The notes beneath the pieces are model-generated. The model was not told where the DNA came from. It did not search any database and worked only from the letters and a program-made list of their open reading frames with translations. Source: Apricaphanius iberus (taxonomy: Eukaryota; Chordata; Actinopteri; Cyprinodontiformes; Aphaniidae). Taken from it: a DNA stretch of 64,000 bases. Where the stretch lies: NCBI GenBank assembly GCA_028564705.1, contig JAPXFQ010001708.1, positions 2,501-66,500 of the forward strand, in the 5' to 3' direction. A program made the translations under genes and the position numbers. This document shows positions 33,250 through 44,489 of the stretch, piece by piece; position 1 is the stretch's first letter; every line of letters begins with the position of its first letter.

Positions 33250-36200
33250 GTCGGCAAAATAACTGACCAAAACTTCGTCTCCTCTGTTGTTGCCAGTCTG
33301 CTTCCCTTGAAAGGGAAGAGTGACGGCGAGATTTCCACGTAGTAGGCCAGCCTGTGTTAGTGTTTGGGGCAGAGGCTCTTTGTGTGTGTCGGGTGTGTTC
33401 TGAGTCCACGCCTTCACACGTTCTTGAAAAACAAAAAACCCACTCCAGCAACGACAGACAGAACTCAATGAATATGATGATGTCCACAGGACGGCGTTCT
33501 GTCCTCAGCAACTTGAGTTGCCTCATCAGTGAAGCTGTGCTATACCAATAAATTGCCTTGGTAATGTCTACCAGGGTCTTCATGACTCTAAGTTTTGAAG
33601 ATACTTAAATCACTGATTGTTCCTGAGATATCAGCCACTTCCTGCACACACAGAAAATGCCTGACAGGTGTTGACAACAAAGCGCCTGGGAAATCAGTTT
33701 CATGGTTCTGACTCATTCCCACGTGAGAGAGGGGGGAACATTTTGAAACACTGGATTTCAGGCTTTGAAGCAACCCTGTTTGTAAAGCAGTTAAACTGTT
33801 TGTTCTGTTGTTTGCTCAACGTCTGAAACCTCCAGAGTTACACCTGCACCTGCGTCCCGTCAGGAGGCGGCAGGTCAGAGATCAGTGGAGTAGGTCAGAG
33901 AAAGCGATAAGTCTCCTCATTGGTTTAACTCGTCAGGACGGAAAGTGGGTCACGCTGAGGCTTTAATTGGTCCTGACCCGCTCTAAAACAGACAATCAAC
34001 ATGAAGAACAAGCCTGATAGTGATCTGTTCTTTTCCCCCCAGGTGACAGGTGTGTTCAGCAAGGAGTACATTCCTCAGGGCACTCGATTTGGCCCCCTGC
34101 AGGGAGACCTCTACACCAAAGACAACGTACCCAAAGAGGCCAACAGGAAGTACTTCTGGAGGGTGAGAGCACGATGAGGAGCAGGATGTGTGCTGGCTTT
34201 GAAACCTTTGGGGAAAGTCTCAGAGGGAAAATGAACCTGGGAAAAGTTAGGAAGCCACAGGTTTTCACCTTCCTCTCTTTCTCGCACCGCGTCTGCCTCT
34301 GTGCGTCAATAAGGAAACAAAATTGCTTTCGCACAGTTGGCTGTACCGCTTAGTGCTTTTGGTGTACATTTTAGAGGAAGTCTTGTGGCACGTAACAATG
34401 GATTCAGCTCTAGAGTCATCAGAGTTTTACTGGCACTGGCCTCATAGCTCATTTACAAAGGAAGAGCTTTTTGTTTGCTGTGACATGTCTCCACCCCCTC
34501 TCAGGTTCTAAGTCTTTCTCTCTGACATCCATAGTGCTTGTATCATTCAGGAAATTTTCTCTTTTGGTTGACTCAATTCCCAAAAGGAGTTTCTGACACC
34601 ATCCGCTGCGTTTTTCCCCTCCTGTAAACCTGTCAGGGAAGTCACTGCCTCGTCTCTATAGTGAAAGCCAGAGCTCCGCGGGACAGATCTTGTTATCAGG
34701 CTTGTGTCACAGGTAGACGTGCCGCCACAGGCATGCCCTGCAGCAGCCTGGCTCCTGGCCAGCTCCTCTGACATTTCACTTTCATCTGCATTGTTTCACA
34801 ATCAGCTCGTCCCTCTTTGAGTGTTTCATTTCAGCGAATAATGACGGCTGGCGTGCCGTCCATGAATCAGAGAGAGAGAAACAGAGAAGTGAGAAAGGAA
34901 TCCAAAAGAGGCAGTGGCAGCAAAACGTAATGTTTCTTGGCCCCGCCCATATATTTTAAGCCCGACACGCTGAGAGAATACAGTCAGAACAAGGCAGTAC
35001 CAGTCAGGACCCACAACAGACTGAAAGCTGAGCAGGATATTAACTGTACATGGCAGAGGTGATGATTAGTTTTTGCAGCAAAAATTTAGTGTCTGTTTAA
35101 CTGACTACCTTTAAGTTGGGTTGTTTATTGGGTTTCGTAATTATTCTACCAGATAACTGACAGCTAGGCTGTTTGACGTGACCATGTCTGCAACCTCTCA
35201 CCCTCTCTCTCCATTCTGCAGATTTACAGCGGCGGCAAACTTCAGCACTTCATCGATGGCTACGATGTCCACAAGAGCAACTGGATGCGTTACGTGAACC
35301 CGGCTCGCTGTCTGGCCGAGCAGAACCTGGTGGCCTGCCAGAACGGCCGGGACGTCTACTTCTACACCATCCGGCCCGTGGAGCCCAAGCAGGAGCTGCT
35401 GGTTTGGTACAGCCAGGAGTTTGCTCAGAGGCTCTGCAGCCAGCAGGACAACCTCCAGCACAGTGAGTTGCTCCTATGAATCTGTTTACGACTGTCCGAA
35501 GGTGTACAGCTGCCTCCTGATTACTCAGAACAGTGTAAGATAAGGTGGTGCTGCTGAACTCCTCTGATTTCTCTAAAGAATGACTGAATGACAAGCAGTG
35601 AAGGACTGATGACTATCAGTTATTTTTAGCAGTGAGGCAGCACAATGACTCACCAAATTCCCTTTGCTTTTTCTTACACCATCTGATAGATGAGCTGATT
35701 TGTATCTTTTCAGTGAATGAACACGTATCGTCCCCTTCAAAGTGAAAGGGGACACATAATTCTCCGATGTTATCTTCTTCGGTACCAGTAGTTTTCCTCC
35801 CCTTCTGTCCTTTAGTGGTCAATCAAGCATCTCTAGATGATGCATCACTAGGTGTGTTGTTGGAAGGTAAAGAGGTGGAGAAATCTGAGGGTAATAACGT
35901 CCGTTCAAAGTACCTGTGTGAGTCACTTGTTTCCAGCTATTCGCAGAACATTATTAGGTGAAGTCATGCCCTGGCCATCCGGAAAGCTGAGGACAAAACT
36001 TGTGATTCATGTGTCTGTTCTTCCAGTCAGCCCGGGCAATGTATCACCACGTCTCTCTTTATTGAGCGTTGGATCCTGCAGCTGATAGTCTGTGAATGTT
36101 ATCTCCAGAGTGCCAACAGCTTCTTCTGCAGAAGCATCAATGTCAGGTTCAGGTCTCTACAGACGATCGTGCAGAAACAGTATTCTTCTGCTTTGTAGCT

Positions 36201-39095
36201 TAGAGTTAGCCCCTACAGAGAGAAAACACTGAGATATGTTTTTTTCTCAAACCAGAGATGAGAAGAGGAAAAGGAGAGGATGTTTTTTTTTTTCTCTCTC
36301 TCTTGTGGTCAGTACGGTAAGAGACCGTACCCAGAAAAGGTTTCACAAACGAAACTTTCTGAGCTGCAGCTCAAACATGACATGACACATGGACTCCCAC
36401 AAGCCTCATCTCCAACTCTCCCTCCCACAGAAAAATCACTTGAACGACAGAAACCTATAATCTCTTTGTCATGTCAGAACTGAAACTACTATCATTTACC
36501 ATAAGAGGGCGTGCCTGGTGTGGGCGGCCAAGCCTTACTGTACGTCTGTAAACACGAAGAGCTCAGCTTCATCCTCAAACTCAACACAGATACACTTGTT
36601 TTCTGTTGCAGAACATGGCGATGAAGAGTGTCCCAAACAGCATCTACCTCAACAGACATTTCTCCAGGACAGAACAAAGGAGAAGCGTGAAGAAGACTAT
36701 GAGGAGAAGATTGACGTAGAGATGCTGGAGAGAGACACGCCTCCTGACACACCTGATGAGCAGATAATGGACTTCAGCAGAAAGATGGAGAAGGAGGAAG
36801 ACCCAGAAGGCCGAAGCATCATTCCCTCCCCTCAGCCGGACCACAGGGAACCCGCCCTGGCCTTGGGTCACCCTTACCTATCAGATCACCAACCCTCTCT
36901 GCCAGCTCCACACAGAGGCCTCCCCCTTCACCTCCATGGCCTCTACGGCCACAGGGAGGGCCTCGTCTCCTCTTACCCGCTCTACTCCCACTCCAGACAT
37001 CTTCATCCTCCTTATCAGTTCCTTCCTCCCTATGGTCCCCACTATCCTCGACTTGTCCTCCCTCCCTACTCCCCTCCCTTTCCTGGTATAATTCCTTCAC
37101 GAGGATCCCTCCGATACAGCGGCTACCTTGGCACTGACGGGGTCCCGTATCCCACTATCGCTCAACCCAACCTGCTTCCGGTGTCCCTCCCTTATGCTCC
37201 ATCTTCTCAAGGGGGCCTGAAAGAGTTAACCCCAAATGTCTCACCGCCAAGAGGGGCTCCAGCCACCCCAGAGCTGTCTCCCCCTGCCAAACCTGAGAGC
37301 CACCATCTCACTCCCGAGCAGTCTCCCTCCGACTGCGAGGAGGCCATGAACCTCAGCCTGGCCATGAACAAGAGCGGCACGTCACCACGGAACGGACCGG
37401 GACACAAATCCCTTCCCTACCCCCTGAAGAAGCAGAATGGAAAGATCAAATATGAATGCAACATCTGCTCCAAGACCTTCGGACAGCTCTCAAACCTCAA
37501 GGTGACGACTCTTCATCCACAACTTGGACCCCAAAACACTTTCGCCCATAATAAATTAGGCATTGAACTCACAGCTGTGTTCCCTCTCATAGGTTCATCT
37601 CCGGGTGCACAGCGGCGAGAGGCCCTTCCAGTGTCACTTGTGTAAGAAGAGCTTCACTCAGCTGGCCCACCTCCAGAAGCATCACCTGGTCCACACCGGG
37701 GAGAAACCTCATCAGTGTCAGGTACGTCAAAGAGTATCTCACACCCTAACCAGAGTGTACCTCTTCGGTTTTAAAAATGCCTCAAAATAAGGTGTTGCTT
37801 GGCAGAGCAGCTAGAAGGACGGCTGTGTGTGTCCTGCCCTGTGACTGAAATGTTGACAGGAGCGCTTCTGAAGCAGGGTTAAGACAGAAAGTCTCACAAG
37901 GGAGCCATTATGGGGATTAGTATTCTGAGGAGAAGGCGAGTGGCCCTGAGCCGTATTGTTTCGAGTCAATGGCTCACGAGTTACCGACTCCCGCTCATTA
38001 CGGAGGTGTGGCTGAGACCGAGCCTTTTTTTATCATCCGAGCTAAACTGGTAGTAATGCCCAATTAAAATCTAAGTACAGTGTACTTTTTTTTCTTGAAA
38101 AGGGCACTCCAGTAACATTTTTCAGTACAAAATTTATATTTTTACCAAAATGTACTAAAGACAGCAGTATTAGGCACTCATTTATACAGTTTATCAGCAA
38201 ACTAAAAGTTGATTTGGCCATGAGTTGCACTTTAAAAATGAATGCCTGTTACAGCAAAACTCAAAGTATAAGAATGTTTTAACAACAGTTGAAAAAGGAA
38301 CACAACACTCTTACTGAAACACCTGCCTGGTAACTCACTGTTTGTTTGATTTTCTCTGAGCCACAGAAAACTCGTCCTCCTCTTGTCTTATGGAGACAGT
38401 GATTCACTAGAACCCGTCCCTCCTGTTTGTTCTTTGAAAAAACTGGAATGAAATAATGATAGTAATAGTAATATCAAAGCAGGACTGCCAAGTTGAACCT
38501 TTCACCTCCTGTTTTCCAGGTGTGTCACAAACGCTTCAGCAGCACCAGCAACTTGAAGACTCACCTGCGCCTGCACTCAGGAGAGAAACCCTATCAGTGC
38601 AAGCTGTGCAACACCAAGTTCACCCAGTACATCCACCTGAAGCTGCACCGGCGCCTCCACAGCAGCCGCGACCGGCCCTACCGCTGCTCGCTCTGCTCAC
38701 AGACCTTTTTCCACCGATTCAGCCTCTTCATCCACCAGCGCAGCTGCTGCCTGGCCAGTTCCGCCTCTCCTGTTAACGTGCACATGAAGGAAATGGTTGA
38801 GCGCTTTGACGCCAGCCAAGAGGCGGACACGCTCACAGAAACGGCGTCCACTTCTCAGGTAGGGGAAGCCGTGGAGCGCTGGCTGGCCCGTACGCTAGAA
38901 GGGGAGGGGAAGGAGGACCAGAAGGAGGCCACGGTTCTGCTGGAAGCCCTGACGGCCGCCATCAGCGCACCGGTAGCTCCTACGGTTCCATCTGCGTCAC
39001 CGGCGTCGCACCATAGCCCTCCTCTGGGCTTTCAGGAGCGGGCCAGCGTGGTCCATCTCCACAAGCGACCGACAGTGAAAACTGAGGGACAGTGA
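31755..39095 (+). CDS. prdm1: prdm1 (Blimp-1), PR-domain zinc finger transcriptional repressor
   Basis: Coding exons: 31755-31925, 34043-34162, 35222-35462, 36612-37501, 37593-37721 and 38520-39095. These total 2,127 nt including TGA, with consistent phases, for 708 residues. Blimp-1 is a nuclear DNA-binding repressor that recruits chromatin modifiers and directs plasma-cell, germ-cell and, in fish, slow-muscle and neural-crest fates. Seen here: a PR/SET domain at about residues 45-170 ([63 protein letters not shown]), an acidic then proline/tyrosine/histidine-rich middle, [19 protein letters not shown], four C2H2 fingers and a fifth C2HC finger (about 458-595), and a C-terminal VKTE sumoylation-type motif (703-706). 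Human PRDM1 has 825 residues. The middle region is divergent, so which teleost paralogue (a, b or c) this is remains open; linkage to prep fixes the family. Confidence 0.95.
32898..32918. repeat. Poly-G run (21 G)
   Basis: Uninterrupted G run in prdm1 intron 1, about 130 bp before a C-rich run on the same strand (33051-33065). Confidence 0.95.
33051..33079. repeat. C-rich run with (CA)n
   Basis: Six C, A, eight C, then about seven CA units. It could pair with the upstream G run in the transcript. Confidence 0.9.
33122..33158. other. Perfect 14-bp inverted repeat with 9-nt loop
   Basis: The arms TGAGCTGTAGCGGC (33122-33135) and GCCGCTACAGCTCA (33145-33158) are exact reverse complements. The loop is AGTTCATCA. 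It lies in prdm1 intron 1. Function unknown: a structured intronic RNA, a paired binding site or a transposon scar are possible. It is too short for a typical pre-miRNA. Confidence 0.85.
33219..33243. repeat. (CA)n microsatellite
   Basis: About twelve CA units in prdm1 intron 1. Confidence 0.95.
34043..34162 (+). CDS. prdm1: prdm1 coding exon 2
   Basis: 40 codons, phase 0, encoding [20 protein letters not shown] and [20 protein letters not shown]. The acceptor follows a C-rich tract (CCCCCCAG) and the donor is GTGAGA. Core of the PR/SET domain. Confidence 0.95.
34163..35221 (+). other. prdm1 intron 2, no feature recognised
   Basis: About 1.06 kb without a recognisable repeat or RNA. Confidence 0.6.
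35222..35462 (+). CDS. prdm1: prdm1 coding exon 3
   Basis: 241 nt encoding [20 protein letters not shown] through [15 protein letters not shown], completing the PR domain. It ends after one base of a codon at a GTGAGT donor. Extending past the donor gives only a short tail to a stop at 35477-35479. Confidence 0.95.
35463..36611 (+). other. prdm1 intron 3, no feature recognised
   Basis: About 1.15 kb without a recognisable repeat. Short open frames at 35767-36085 and 36280-36483 end before any donor in a sensible phase. A pyrimidine-rich tract lies at 36280-36305. Confidence 0.55.
36612..37501 (+). CDS. prdm1: prdm1 coding exon 4 (large exon)
   Basis: 890 nt encoding the middle region: an acidic stretch ([19 protein letters not shown]), a [12 protein letters not shown] segment, a long Pro/His/Tyr-rich part, [13 protein letters not shown], and [19 protein letters not shown] with most of zinc finger 1. 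The acceptor is TTCTGTTGCAG and the donor follows SNLK. This exon position and content are typical of PRDM1. Confidence 0.95.
37593..37721 (+). CDS. prdm1: prdm1 coding exon 5
   Basis: 43 codons: the rest of finger 1 ([11 protein letters not shown]), finger 2 ([20 protein letters not shown]) and the start of finger 3 (KPHQCQ). The introns on either side are 91 and 798 bp. Introns interrupting the fingers at these positions are typical of PRDM1. Confidence 0.95.
37722..38519 (+). other. prdm1 intron 5, no feature recognised
   Basis: 798 bp between two zinc-finger exons. The part at 38040-38230 is AT-rich with several GTACTTTT/AAAATGTACT segments that may be MITE-derived. Confidence 0.5.
38520..39095 (+). 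CDS. prdm1: prdm1 coding exon 6 (last coding exon)
   Basis: 191 codons plus TGA. It completes finger 3 ([19 protein letters not shown]), adds finger 4 ([20 protein letters not shown]) and finger 5 ([20 protein letters not shown], then RSC: Cys in place of the last His, as in human). Then comes an acidic, Ala/Pro-rich tail ending [11 protein letters not shown]. Confidence 0.95.
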   Translation: MCHKRFSSTSNLKTHLRLHSGEKPYQCKLCNTKFTQYIHLKLHRRLHSSRDRPYRCSLCSQTFFHRFSLFIHQRSCCLASSASPVNVHMKEMVERFDASQEADTLTETASTSQVGEAVERWLARTLEGEGKEDQKEATVLLEALTAAISAPVAPTVPSASPASHHSPPLGFQERASVVHLHKRPTVKTEGQ

Positions 39096-40055
39096 GGACA
39101 AGTTCCAGGGGTTGGGACGTGAAGATTCACCAAAAATATTTACAGGTGTGACCATATTCAGTTCGAGGAGGTCTGAGCGGAAGCTTCTCCTCATCCAATG
39201 AGCGCAGCACCAAAATAAGAGCATTCCAAAGACTGGGCTAGAGAACGATCTTCGTCCCAGAGCTGACGTTAAACTGTGAAGTATTTAACAAACTTTCACT
39301 CAGGTAGAAAACCGTTTGCTTTGTTGTGCTTTAACTTATTCTTTTTTTGTACGGATTTGTTGATATTTATTTAGATGTTTAATAGTGTGTTTCTGTGGAT
39401 GTTTTCCCTCTACGTGTTCAGAGATTTGACAACTTTGGCATTTTGTACACGGACTCAACGTTGGGATCAGTAATCGCCCGTGAACGAACCCACTCAAAGC
39501 CAATCATCAGCTTATTTACGCTGAAATAGAAAAGCCATTGCCAAAATATGAATGTGTGATGCTGTGTATGGATCACATTATTCCAGCTTGACATAAGGAA
39601 GGATTCCGCCTAAGCATTATTCACCTGCACAGTTTTTACCTGAACAAACCAAATCAGAAAGTCTTCACATGTTTCAGTAAAAGTGTGATTTTACTGTAAA
39701 CGTTTGTGACCAGCAGCTTCATCCAAACCCGACTTCTGACTGTAGAACCTCACATTCAACAATCTTTTTGTTTTGTAACCCTGGAATAAAAGTCTGTACG
39801 CTTTTTGGTTTTGGTGGTGAAACCTCCAGAACCTTCTGTAAAAACACTGCTGAGTCCGAAATGTGCTTCTTTCATCTGTAGTTTTTTTGTTTTTACTTTT
39901 GTACATGGTGGTTTGTAGTTTATTTTTTACAAACAGGTCATGAAATGCTCAGGATTTATACGTGAGAGACTATTTTGATGATACTTTTATATATTACGTG
40001 ACGTAGCACATTAAACATATTGTTTCTACAAAATAAACTGTTGGTGTTTGGTTTT
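39096..40055 (+). other. prdm1: prdm1 3' UTR
   Basis: No acceptor-led exon follows the stop. AATAAA hexamers at 39785-39790 and 40032-40037 are plausible poly(A) signals; the second is followed by a GT/T-rich stretch (TGTTGGTGTTTGGTTTTTTT-like), the better candidate. The end is therefore near 40055. Confidence 0.55.
40032..40037 (+). terminator. prdm1: Probable poly(A) signal of prdm1
   Basis: AATAAA followed within 30 bases by a G/T-rich downstream element. An earlier AATAAA at 39785-39790 may be an alternative. Confidence 0.5.
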
Positions 40056-41000
40056 TTTATTGCAGATAAAGAAGCTTAACTTGATATAACTGCTGCTATC
40101 AAGTGACTGATGCAGTTATTTAATTGAAAAAGTTACCGTGTTTACTCACCCATCTCATAGTGAAAGTATTTTAAACGTTCAGCAGAACTCGGCAGGATTT
40201 GGTTTCTGCTGCAGAACAGGAAACTGAAGATGTTAGAACATGCTAGAACATGTCCAGGAGTTTCTGTCGGGTGTTGGTGAAGACCTTAGACCAGATACTG
40301 ATGTTGTTATCAGACATATACATCGACCACCGTAGCAGTTTCCTGCTCGTGAATATTGGAATCATAGATATATATAAACACTAGGTTGCTTAATCGCGCT
40401 GTTCGGCAATGGACTGTGACATAGCAACACGGTGGCCATCTTACTTCAGTCAGCTGCCCATTTTCGTAACATTGCTGTCAATGGTGCATGTACTATTTAA
40501 CAACCTCTAACTTACTCAATTTTCAACCGATTTTCAAACGGTTTGATTATTTATAAATAGCAGAGATATGGCTATGAAATACATAGGTTTTGACCAGGAA
40601 ACTCCCGTTATTTAACTTCACTTTCATCTTGCCTTATCCTGTCAATTTCCCATAGGTCCAATAATAATTATACGATCATTTTAAACCTGCTAGCTTGGAC
40701 CCTATTAAACCCTATATTCCTGCATACTCAATGCACAGTTTAAACCATGGTCTTTTCATAAATATTAATCAGATAACTACACACACAAGGCATTAAATCA
40801 CTCATATACAACACATTTAATGGTATATTACTGTAATTTCTAGTATACTTGGCCTCTAACTATTTACATAACAATGAAATGTGTATATATACACATTTCA
40901 CTATCATTTGCCTTTATCTGTCCATGTTCTGTGAACTTGGATTTGTAAAGAGATGAGGTTTCAAGGTTCCTTTCAGGTAAAAACACGTTAACAGAATAGT
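40056..41000. other. Intergenic, no feature recognised
   Basis: AT-rich. A small palindrome GTGTATATATACAC lies near 40880. Confidence 0.45.
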
Positions 41001-41003
41001 CAC

Positions 41004-41065
41004 AAAATTCAATTAAGTTTATTTATATACTCACAACAGATGTCATCTCAAGGTACTTTTTTTTT
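41004..41065 (-). mobile_element. Short LINE 3' tail fragment, reversed
   Basis: AATTCAATTAAGTTTATTTAT, then CACAACAGATGTCATCTCAA and GGTACTT, is the reverse complement of the tail ending at 24030 (AAGTGCCTTGAGATGACATC... AATAAACTGAATTG). Confidence 0.7.
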
Positions 41066-42065
41066 AAACAATTGTACAAACATTCCAGTCAGTTGGAAGT
41101 AAAATCTGCACACAGACAAATAAGACAGATATCCATATTGCGTCTTTCAGCCAGAAATGGCCCACCAGAAATAAAATCCAACCCAGCGAATTATTTTGTA
41201 TTCTAACTACTTCTTGACATTTATTTTCTTATTTATGGACTCTCTTTTGATTCTGTTACTCAATTATTTAAATTATTAAAAAGTCATTTGGGATATTTCA
41301 ATGATCTTGTGAAGCTGATATTAATTTGTACAGTTCCACAACATTCATAATCAGACAGATAAACATATAGCAGGAGGCAGCAGCAGCAGAGATGGAACAG
41401 CAGTCGTTTCCTACAGGAAGTAGCTCAACAAGAACTTAGGCTTTAGAGTGGTCTAGTCAAAGCCTGGACTGGAAAATGACTTTGAAATGGCAGCTTTCAG
41501 ATAAGGTTCACTGCTTGTAGTTGGCAGCAATACCACAGTAGGCTTTTTTTTTTGTATTGTTTGGGTCCTTTTTCCCTTAGGAATCAAGACAAAGATGAAC
41601 CGTTTCTTTTCCACCCTCACGGTGTGCTGAAATGAATTTCCCCTCATTAGACAATAAAGGATTATTCCATCTAATTCAATTCACCTTTAAACAAAAAAGT
41701 TGAGACCGTTCTCCTAAGTCCCGAGCATGGCATTGTCTGCTCAGTGTCCAACACACGCAGTCTTACAACCCAGCTTTATACAAGTCGGTCACTCCCAGTA
41801 CCAGTGGGAAAGCAGGATAGAGCAGACGTAAAACAAACTTCTTCCACCTTAAAAACCATTATCCCCTCAAATCCTCTTGAGCCTAAATTACCCATCTTTG
41901 TCCTGGCAGCTAACCTCTGGGTTGCTGACCTGAGTATCCATTTTTATATAAAACCAAGTTAAAGCGCCCCTGTTTAAATTACTCATTTACTCATTTTGTT
42001 CACTACAGCCTCAAACAAAACAATTCTGCAAACAAGAGCAGAACAAAGTTCCTCCACAATGTATG
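41066..42065. other. Intergenic, no feature recognised
   Basis: No supported gene or element. Confidence 0.4.
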
Positions 42066-43275
42066 GACAGTGTTGGGGAGTAACTCCGTTACAGTTGCTA
42101 TTTTTAAACATGGTATTCAGAATACAGTTGCTTTTGTCATACCAGTGGAATACTTGTGTGTTTTCCACTTTCCACCTGAAAGATTAAGATATAAGTTTTG
42201 GGAAACGTGTGTCTCCGTACTGTGTAGACTATCCCGTCATACTCCTCAACAAAATGCAGCCGTAACCATAGAGATCCTACGGCAGAAACACTCCCGACTA
42301 TCAAAAACTAGCGTTAACGTGAGTGGCCAGGTATGGATTCAGACCAGGAGCTGAGGGGGGGTTGGAGTGAAAACCTTAGCCAAATAAATCCACTAGCAGT
42401 GAAGGAAATGATGCATTCAATGGCGCTCTCTCACAGTTCATTTTTTTCAAGTGATGCTAGATTTCATTTAAGCGTTCCTGGCAAAAACCCGACTAAAACC
42501 ATGGTGGTTAAAACGGGGAAAAGATCAAATCTGGCAACATTAGTCATGGCACAGTTTATGCTTCTGGTGTCAAACTGTAAGGTATGAAAGTAAACTGCAG
42601 TGATTGTTGGAGCAGCTGTAATTAAGCTTCAATTAATGAAGCGACATATTCGTTTTACCACCTAAAATATTAAAAGTCACTGCAACGATGTACAAAATCA
42701 GAACTAATCCGCTACCAGGTTTTTTTGTCCGTTATTTAACAGAGCCTGTATAGTGTTAGTTTGGTCATTTCTCACAGTTACAGTGTTTCTGGATCTGACA
42801 TGATTTTAGCTTGATTATATGTTGTTATGATGGGTTTCCCAAAAATTATGGCTACAAGCATAAAAGCTTTATATTTGGAGTGCAATAAATGTCAGTTTAC
42901 AATTCTTACAAATAGCCTAACTGGCCGATAAACAGCTAAATTTAATTTCAAATGACTAAATATAAAATCTAATAAACTGTAAAGAAAAATTACTGCTAAA
43001 AACCAGTTTGTTTTTTGTTTGGTTGGTTTTAGATCACTGAGAGGTAACAGTGTTGTGCCAAAAATAATAAAATACTTAATTTTTTCCCAATCAGTACTGT
43101 TTAATATTAATAATGTTTAATATTAATTAATAAGTGCCTTCAGTTTTCCTGTGGGACTAGCTACCAGCGCATTTTTGACATTTTATAGACTTGATTCTGT
43201 TTTTAAGTGGAAGTATTACAAGTATTCAGGATTCAGCAAAGTAACGGAATACGTTACAAAATACATTTTAAAGCA
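42066..43275. mobile_element. Degenerate hAT-like element
   Basis: The left end GACAGTGTTGGGGAGTAACT with CCGTTACAGTTGC and the right-side AAGTAACGGAATACGTTAC with TTTTGTAATATAAAA are the typical outward text of fish hAT elements that start CAGTGTTGGG. The interior (about 1.2 kb) has no recognisable transposase. The right border is approximate. Confidence 0.5.
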
Positions 43276-43392
43276 GGTATTCAGTATTTTGTAATATAAA
43301 AATATATTACAAATATTATAAATCAATCAATTCGAAACTAAATAATTGTGGTAAGAAAGAATAGATCATTATTTAATTTCAATTTTTTTATT

Positions 43393-43532
43393 TACCTACC
43401 TACCTACCTACCTACCTACCTACCTACCTACCTACCTACCTACCTACCTACCTACCTACCTACCTACCTACCTACCTACCTACCTACCTACCTACCTACC
43501 TACCTACCTACCTACCTACCTACCTACCTACC
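43393..43532. repeat. (TACC)35 microsatellite
   Basis: 140 bp of perfect TACC units, 35 copies without interruption. The open frame through it is a repeat artefact (Thr-Tyr-Leu-Pro). Confidence 0.98.
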
Positions 43533-44480
43533 GACTTTATTATAACGTTTAAAGGAAAGGGTGCACTTTCATTGTGCACACCTCTAAACTCCCTGTTGAA
43601 GTATTGCTTTTTTAAAGAGATAGCTTTTAAGAAAAATGTTCCATATTTAACCTTTTCATTTTTTTCGCTTCTTCATCCTTTCTCTGTTGCTGTTTGGAGC
43701 AGCCGGGTCAGTCACGTCTTTTCCCCTAGCATCCTCGACTCCTGTCACTCACTCTTCCTAGAAAATAAAAGAAATGAAACCACAATGATCTCAATGAAAC
43801 TCAGCACAGGAACCTCTTCCACTTCAACTATTTTAGACGACTTAATCACACAAGTGTTTCTTCTCTGGGTGCAGCAGCTGATCCATCTGAACCTTTCTAA
43901 GAAGTCCTCATAAATGCTATCTAAACATAGTCTATGGATTCTACATGGCTGTCAATATCCTTGTGAAATCCAGGGGGGAAAATCCCTAATGAATCTGATT
44001 TTTTAGCTTTACAATTTACTTGGAATGTAGTTGGACTATTAAAAACACATTTTTTAAATCATATTTTTTAATTTTTGAGCAACAATATGTCCACTATAGA
44101 GGACATTAGAATGTCATACAAGTGAAACTGGACTTTGAGGGAAATCACTAAATTCCAAAGAACAACACTAAAAAGTTAAAATAATAATGAGTGAAACTTT
44201 TAAATCACTTTTGTTTACTTTATGGAAGCTCAAAAAAGTAAACAGAATCAATTTGAGAGAAATTCAAATCTCTGTTTTGTGCATCTATGTTGGAACATTG
44301 ATGTATTTCCAATCTATAGAATGTGACTAACCACCATTTCCAACGCTGCCTTCCTTTCGTCTCCTCGGGCTCATCCCCTTTCATGTTGCACTACTTCATC
44401 TGTTCACCATTAAACTTCCAGTCCCTGTTGCAAAGTGTCCAGGAAGCTGATTATAGCAAATAAGTTGTCACAGTAGAGGT
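43533..44480. other. Intergenic, no feature recognised
   Basis: Open frame 43572-43913 (113 codons) shows no family resemblance and no splice context. Confidence 0.4.
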
Positions 44481-44489
44481 GGGAGATAA

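Larger units (their letters stand above)
31926..34042 (+). other. prdm1 intron 1: simple repeats and a hairpin, no gene
   Basis: The intron contains a 21-base G run (32898-32918), a C-rich run with (CA)n (33051-33079), a perfect inverted repeat (33122-33158) and a (CA)n array (33219-33243). Open frames here are incidental, including the mutually antisense frames at 32210-32662 and 33218-33583. Confidence 0.7.

Noticed and set aside
36518..37645. 375-codon frame read as one uninterrupted coding region
   Set aside because: Only 36612-37501 is exon. The ends run into introns 3 and 4, shown by splice sites and by the continuation of zinc finger 1 at 37593.
43348..43545. Threonine/tyrosine/leucine/proline repeat protein
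   Set aside because: It is only the translation of the (TACC)n microsatellite.
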